NCBI GenBank assembly: GCA_964468725.1
Contig: CAYXVU010000010.1
Location: forward strand, 1 to 52,111
Length of the DNA: 52,111 nucleotides
DNA from: CAYXVU01 sp964468725
Lineage (GTDB): Bacteria; Acidobacteriota; Blastocatellia; UBA7656
Direction of reading: 5' to 3'
Shown here: piece by piece, positions 47,771-52,111 of the stretch
How positions within the stretch are numbered: the first letter of the stretch is position 1
Layout: the number at the start of each line of letters is the position of its first letter
The notes under the pieces: generated by a model
The model's database searches: none
The model's input: only the letters and a program-made list of their open reading frames with translations
Told to the model about the DNA's origin: nothing
Made by a program: the position numbers and the translations under genes

Positions 47771-50230
47771 CTATTCGTAACGCAGGGCGACCATCGGGTC
47801 GACTTTCACGGCACGCCGCGCCGGTAGGTAGCTCGCTAATAAACCGATGCCGATCAATAAAATCGTAATACTGCCGAAGACGATTGGGTCGAAAGTGCCG
47901 ACCCCGAAGAGCAAGCCCGAAAGCACGCGAGTGACGCCCACCGCGATCAGCAACCCGGCACCGACGCCAACACCGATGAGCTTGAATCCCTGATAGAGAA
48001 TCAATTTCAAAACGTCTCTGCGGCCTGCGCCGAGCGCCATACGGATGCCGATCTCTTTGGTGCGTTGACTGACCGAAAAAGCGATCACGGCATAGATACC
48101 CATTGCCGCCAGCAACAGAGCAAGCGAGCCGAAGAGCATGGCCAGCCACGCGCCCATGCGCGCACCCCACAGTGCGTAGGTCAAATGTTCATCCATCGTC
48201 TTGATGCCATAGAGCGGCATCTTGGCATCCAACGCGTTCAACTCTTGTCGAATGCCAGCGACGAGGTTGCGGTCTTCGCTGGTCGTGCGCACCAATAGAG
48301 TCATAGCGGTCTCGTAGGACTGCGCGAGCGCCAGATACATCATCGGGCGCGGGCGTTCATTCAGATTCCGATATTTGCCGTCTTTGGCAATGCCGACGAC
48401 CTCCCGGTACGCGCCATCGGCGCGCGCCACGCGGAAACGTTTGCCGAGCGGGTTTTCATTCGGCCACAAACGGGCGGCCATCGTCTCGTTAATGATGGCG
48501 ACGCGCTGCGTGTCGGAGCGATCAAACTCGCTGAAGTCGCGCCCGCTGACGAGCGGAATTTGCAAGGTTTCGAAATAACGCGGCGCGACAGTGTTGACCA
48601 TTGCCGACATCCCTTCGCCGGGGGGGGGGACGGCTTGACCGTCCGGCACAATGGGGCCTGTGGAGTTCGAACTATCGCCAAGCGGCATCAACTCGACGAA
48701 ACTCGCTGATTGCACGCCGGGCAGATGGGCAACGCGGTCGGCGAATTGGCGATAGAACTGCTGACCTCGTTCCGCTTCGTAGCCCAGCAGGCCAGGGGTG
48801 ACGGTCATCGCCATCGTATGATCGGGTTTGAATCCGGGATCAATCGCTTTGGCATTTTGCAGGCTCTTGACGAACAACCCGCCGCACACCAGCACGACTA
48901 GCGATAGCGCGATTTGGCTGACGACTAAGAGGTTTCGCAAGGTGAACCGTCGCGACAGTTGACCGATGGTGATCGGCTCGCCTTTTAAGACGGGCACCAC
49001 ATCGGTTTTTGATGACTGCCACGCGGGCGCAAGCCCAAAGATGATGCCCGTCACCAGGGCAACCCCGAAGGTGAAGGCAATGACCGTCGCGTCGGGCGTA
49101 AAGTTGAGCGCAAGGCTATAAGGCAGCACCGGCACGACGGCGGAAAAGATATCGGTCGTCCACGCCGCCATCGCCAGTCCGAGCACTCCGCCGAAGATCG
49201 CCAACATCACGCTTTCAGTTAAGAGTTGGCGAATCAGCCGCCAACGGCTCGCCCCCAATGCCAGTCGAATGCCGATCTCACGCTGCCGCGCCAGCGCTTT
49301 CGATAGCAGCAGGTTGGCGACGTTGGCGCAGACGATCAGCAAGACAAAGCCGACTGCTGCCATTGCCATCGCCGACCCAAAGGAGACAACGTTGGCCGCG
49401 TCGCTAAAGCGCCCTTCAATCTCCGGCAAGATGATGACCTGCGTGCCTTTGCTGCGCTCGTTGGGATAGGCCTCTTCGAGTCGTCCGGCGATGGCGGTCA
49501 TATCCTCTGCGGCCTGTGCGCGGGTCACCCCTACTTTCAGTCGGCCAATGACGTTGAGCCAACTGCTGCCGCGTTGGTTGATGCGATTGCCGCCGGGTAC
49601 GATCTGCTCTTGCATCATCATCGGAACCCAGAAGGCCATAGCCAGCCCCCATCGGGTTCCGAGAAAGTCTGGTGGGGCAACACCGATGACTGTAAACGGG
49701 CGACCGTTGAGGGTCACGGTTTGATTGATGATGTCGGGGCGCGCGTCAAAACGCTGCTGCCACAAACGGTGACTGATGACGACAACCGCATGGGTATTCG
49801 GCGTTTGGTCTTCGTCGGGCAGGAAGGTGCGCCCGATCAGCGGGCGTACCTGTAAGACTTCGAAGAAGTTGCCGCTGACGATCTCGCCCCAAATCACATC
49901 GTTTTGTTCGTTTGTACCGAGCACGGCGCGTATCATGGTTTGGGTCGCCAAGCCGTCGAAGGTCTGATTCTGATCGCGGTATTCGACATAATCGAGGTAG
50001 GAGAAATTTTCATCGCGCTCGCCATTCTTGTTCACTTCGAATGGCATCACCAGGCGGTCGGGGTCGCCTGCGCCGGACAGCGGGCGCAAGACGAAGGCGC
50101 TTACCGCGCTGAAGATCACGCTATTGGCTCCAATCCCTAACGCCAAGGTGATGACGGCAACTAGCGTGAAAGCGGGCTGTTTGAACATCAAGCGAAAACC
50201 GTATCGCACATCTTGCCAAAGTGTATTCAT
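47771..50230 (-). CDS. P17: ADOP-family duplicated permease, no prefix, B-subtype core
   Basis: 819 aa, start MNTLWQDVRYGFRLMF with AAGGGA upstream. Core 1 is B subtype (SYLDYVEYRDQNQTF; FLGTRWGLAMAFWVPMMM; QRGSSWLNVIGRLKVG). Coupling motif 1 is ARQREIGIRLALGA and motif 2 is SQRTKEIGIRMALGA, the two halves being more alike here than in most copies. A G10 tract (48620-48629, plus strand) lies in the codons for VPPPGEG in core 2, a slippage-prone site. The C-terminus is KVDPMVALRYE. It resembles P16 in its start and core and is probably its closest paralogue in the window. Confidence 0.92.
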   Translation of the reverse strand: MNTLWQDVRYGFRLMFKQPAFTLVAVITLALGIGANSVIFSAVSAFVLRPLSGAGDPDRLVMPFEVNKNGERDENFSYLDYVEYRDQNQTFDGLATQTMIRAVLGTNEQNDVIWGEIVSGNFFEVLQVRPLIGRTFLPDEDQTPNTHAVVVISHRLWQQRFDARPDIINQTVTLNGRPFTVIGVAPPDFLGTRWGLAMAFWVPMMMQEQIVPGGNRINQRGSSWLNVIGRLKVGVTRAQAAEDMTAIAGRLEEAYPNERSKGTQVIILPEIEGRFSDAANVVSFGSAMAMAAVGFVLLIVCANVANLLLSKALARQREIGIRLALGASRWRLIRQLLTESVMLAIFGGVLGLAMAAWTTDIFSAVVPVLPYSLALNFTPDATVIAFTFGVALVTGIIFGLAPAWQSSKTDVVPVLKGEPITIGQLSRRFTLRNLLVVSQIALSLVVLVCGGLFVKSLQNAKAIDPGFKPDHTMAMTVTPGLLGYEAERGQQFYRQFADRVAHLPGVQSASFVELMPLGDSSNSTGPIVPDGQAVPPPGEGMSAMVNTVAPRYFETLQIPLVSGRDFSEFDRSDTQRVAIINETMAARLWPNENPLGKRFRVARADGAYREVVGIAKDGKYRNLNERPRPMMYLALAQSYETAMTLLVRTTSEDRNLVAGIRQELNALDAKMPLYGIKTMDEHLTYALWGARMGAWLAMLFGSLALLLAAMGIYAVIAFSVSQRTKEIGIRMALGAGRRDVLKLILYQGFKLIGVGVGAGLLIAVGVTRVLSGLLFGVGTFDPIVFGSITILLIGIGLLASYLPARRAVKVDPMVALRYE

Positions 50231-50332
50231 AAATTTTCCCTTTGTTCGTTGTCTGTTGCTGGCGATGGCAAGAAGATCGCGCCCGTTCGGCGCACACCGC
50301 TAACCACTGACAATGGACGACGGACAGCAGAA

Positions 50333-52111
50333 TTATTCGTAGCGCAGCGCCTCCAGCGGATCTACTTTCGTTGCCCGCCGCGCCGGAATGTAACAGGCGG
50401 CCAGCGCCACCAGTATCAGCAGGGCTGCGACTCCCGTGAAGGTCATGGGGTCGGTCGCGCTGACGCCGAAGAGCAGCGTCTCTAACAGGCGGGTCAGCCC
50501 CATCGCACCGAACAGGCCGAGTACAATGCCAATCAAGGTCAGCACCAACCCTTGTCCCATGATGAGTTTCAAGACATCGCGGGTCTGCGCTCCGAGCGCC
50601 ATACGAATGCCGATCTCCTGCGTTTGCTGAGAAACGGTATAGGAGATGACGCCATAGATGCCGGTCAAGGTCAGCACCACGCCGGTCACCCCGAACACGG
50701 CGAAGAGCAGGGTATAGAATCGCGTCTGCGCCAGCGTATTGGCGATGGCTTGGGTCAGCGGCTGGACATTGGTGATCGGCACGCTCTTATCAACCGCGCG
50801 AATGGAGTCGGTGAAGCTGCGAGTCAGAGCGGTCGGATCGGTGGTCGTCCGCAGAAAGAAGTTGCCCCAACTCCAACTGTTTTGCTGAAACGGCAGATAG
50901 ATTTCGGGCGCTGCCGGACGGGTCAACCGGCTGTGATGGACATTGCCGACAATACCAACGATCTCCCATCGCTCCGGGTCGCCATCATTTTGATTTGCTC
51001 CAATCTTCGAAATATGTTTGCCCACCGGGTCTTCATCGGGAAAGTAAGCCGCCGCCAATGCTTCATTGATGATAGCTGCGCCCATACCGCCCCGGCGATC
51101 TTGTTCGGTGAAATAGCGGCCACTGCGTAGGGGAATCCGAATTGCCTGAAAGTAATCCGGGGTGACGCTGCGAACGCTGGCGACCGGCTCTTTGCCAGGT
51201 TCGGGTCGCGGGTGTTCATCAATGCGAAAATCGCCGCCCACATTGCCGCCGCTAAATGGCATTGGTGCGATGAAGGCCGCGCTTTCGACTCCGGGCAAAG
51301 CCTTCAGCCGGTCGAGGGTCTGGTTGACATAGCGCACCCGCTCGTTGCTGTCGGCATAAGCGGCGCGGGTCAGGCTGATGCGCCCGGTCAAGACATTTTC
51401 GGGGTCGAAGCCCGGATTGACATTCACCAAGCGCCCGAAACTGTGCATCATCAACCCCGCGCCGATGAGCAGCACTAAGCCTAATGCGACCTCGACGACG
51501 ACCAAAGCATCGCGCCACCAGCGCAGACCGCTGCTGCTGGTGGCCGTCTTCGCGCCCGCTTTCAACACTTCGTTGAGGTCTGGGCGCGCCGCTTTAAGAA
51601 CCGGCAGCAGGCTGACCAGCAGAGCGGTCAAGACGGACACGGCCAGCGTAAAAATCAGCACCGGCAGATTGATGCACACCTCATTGAGTCGCGGTAGTTG
51701 TTCTGCGCCGTAGTACTGAATGGCGCTCAGCCCCCAAGCCGTCACCAGCAGGCCTATCCCGCCGGAGAGCAAGACCAGCAAGCCGCTCTCCGTCAACAAG
51801 TGACGGGCAATGCGCCATCGGCCTGCGCCCAATGCAACGCGCAAGGCAAGCTCCCTCTGTCGGATATTGGCGCGCACCAAAAAGAGGTTCGTTACGTTGG
51901 CGCAGGCGATCAACAAGAGAAAGCCGACTGCTCCTAACAACACCCACAAGGCGCGCCGCACCTCAAGCCCAACAATCTGTTCATCAGCAGGGACAAGATA
52001 AGCCGTCGTATCGCGGCTGTACTGCGGATATTGCTGTTCGAGGTTGGCAGCCATTTGCACCAACTCCGCTTCCGCCTGTTGGAAGGTCACCCCCTGCTTC
52101 AAGCGCCCGAA
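50333..52111 (-). CDS. P18: ADOP-family duplicated permease, 5' part beyond window
   Basis: At least 592 codons are visible; the start lies beyond the right edge. The visible part begins within core 1 (GRLKQGVTFQQAEAE) and contains TM2-TM4 with coupling motif 1 IRQRELALRVALGA, TM5 (LVVVEVALGLVLLIGAGLMM), complete core 2, and TM6-TM8 with motif 2 SQQTQEIGIRMALGA. The ending is KVDPLEALRYE. Whether it has a prefix cannot be seen. A 102-bp spacer to P17 shows only an imperfect inverted repeat. Confidence 0.92.
   Translation of the reverse strand, partial: FGRLKQGVTFQQAEAELVQMAANLEQQYPQYSRDTTAYLVPADEQIVGLEVRRALWVLLGAVGFLLLIACANVTNLFLVRANIRQRELALRVALGAGRWRIARHLLTESGLLVLLSGGIGLLVTAWGLSAIQYYGAEQLPRLNEVCINLPVLIFTLAVSVLTALLVSLLPVLKAARPDLNEVLKAGAKTATSSSGLRWWRDALVVVEVALGLVLLIGAGLMMHSFGRLVNVNPGFDPENVLTGRISLTRAAYADSNERVRYVNQTLDRLKALPGVESAAFIAPMPFSGGNVGGDFRIDEHPRPEPGKEPVASVRSVTPDYFQAIRIPLRSGRYFTEQDRRGGMGAAIINEALAAAYFPDEDPVGKHISKIGANQNDGDPERWEIVGIVGNVHHSRLTRPAAPEIYLPFQQNSWSWGNFFLRTTTDPTALTRSFTDSIRAVDKSVPITNVQPLTQAIANTLAQTRFYTLLFAVFGVTGVVLTLTGIYGVISYTVSQQTQEIGIRMALGAQTRDVLKLIMGQGLVLTLIGIVLGLFGAMGLTRLLETLLFGVSATDPMTFTGVAALLILVALAACYIPARRATKVDPLEALRYE

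Noticed and set aside
1..52111. CRISPR array, tRNA, rRNA or transposase
   Set aside because: I saw no regularly spaced short direct repeats, no tRNA or rRNA-like stretches and no transposase or integrase frame on either strand.

Overview
The window is almost entirely one gene family. Eighteen genes, all on the minus strand (17 complete, one cut by the right edge), encode 797-944 aa proteins in which a MacB-type permease unit (one TM helix, a periplasmic MacB core domain, three TM helices with the FtsX fold) occurs twice in one chain. This is the architecture of the ADOP family (acidobacterial duplicated orphan permease), described as large paralogous families in Acidobacteriota, with no neighbouring ABC ATPase and no known function. 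Gene content, moderately high GC and PadR partners fit a member of the Acidobacteriota. The class cannot be fixed from this sequence. I label the permeases P1-P18 from left to right; transcription runs right to left.

Left part (1-17.8 kb). PadR regulator 1 (2797-3141) lies 13 bp upstream of P1, which carries a short charged N-terminal prefix (type 1). PadR regulator 2 (17387-17713) heads a compact operon of five permeases, P6-P5-P4-P3-P2. Spacing is -4 to +87 bp, and all five carry a second kind of N-terminal prefix of about 75 aa (type 2, motif VPRRLRADW). Each regulator has a candidate palindromic operator upstream; for PadR 2 it lies between the -35 and -10 boxes of a good sigma70-type promoter.

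Middle island (17.8-19.6 kb). Two plus-strand genes, an unrecognised 166 aa protein and a DinB-like protein, separate the two permease blocks. A perfect 25-bp inverted repeat follows them. A second copy of that repeat lies at the end of the P2 operon.

Right part (19.6-52.1 kb). Twelve permeases without any N-terminal prefix (most start MQTLWQD or a close variant) run co-directionally with spacers of about 65-110 bp. Two exported non-permease genes are embedded: a TPR-repeat protein (24748-25998) and a serine beta-lactamase-like hydrolase with C-terminal TPRs (43671-45176). No PadR gene occurs in this block. Many spacers hold an inverted repeat; in three related spacers the arms differ in sequence but stay complementary.

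No ATP-binding cassette gene, membrane-fusion protein, outer-membrane channel, rRNA, tRNA, transposase or CRISPR array was found. The permeases keep MacB/FtsX-like cytoplasmic coupling motifs in both halves, so my inference is that they work with an ATPase encoded elsewhere or have a non-transport, mechanotransmission or sensing role. The periplasmic domains are diversified while the membrane parts are conserved, as expected for an expanded family with differing external ligands.
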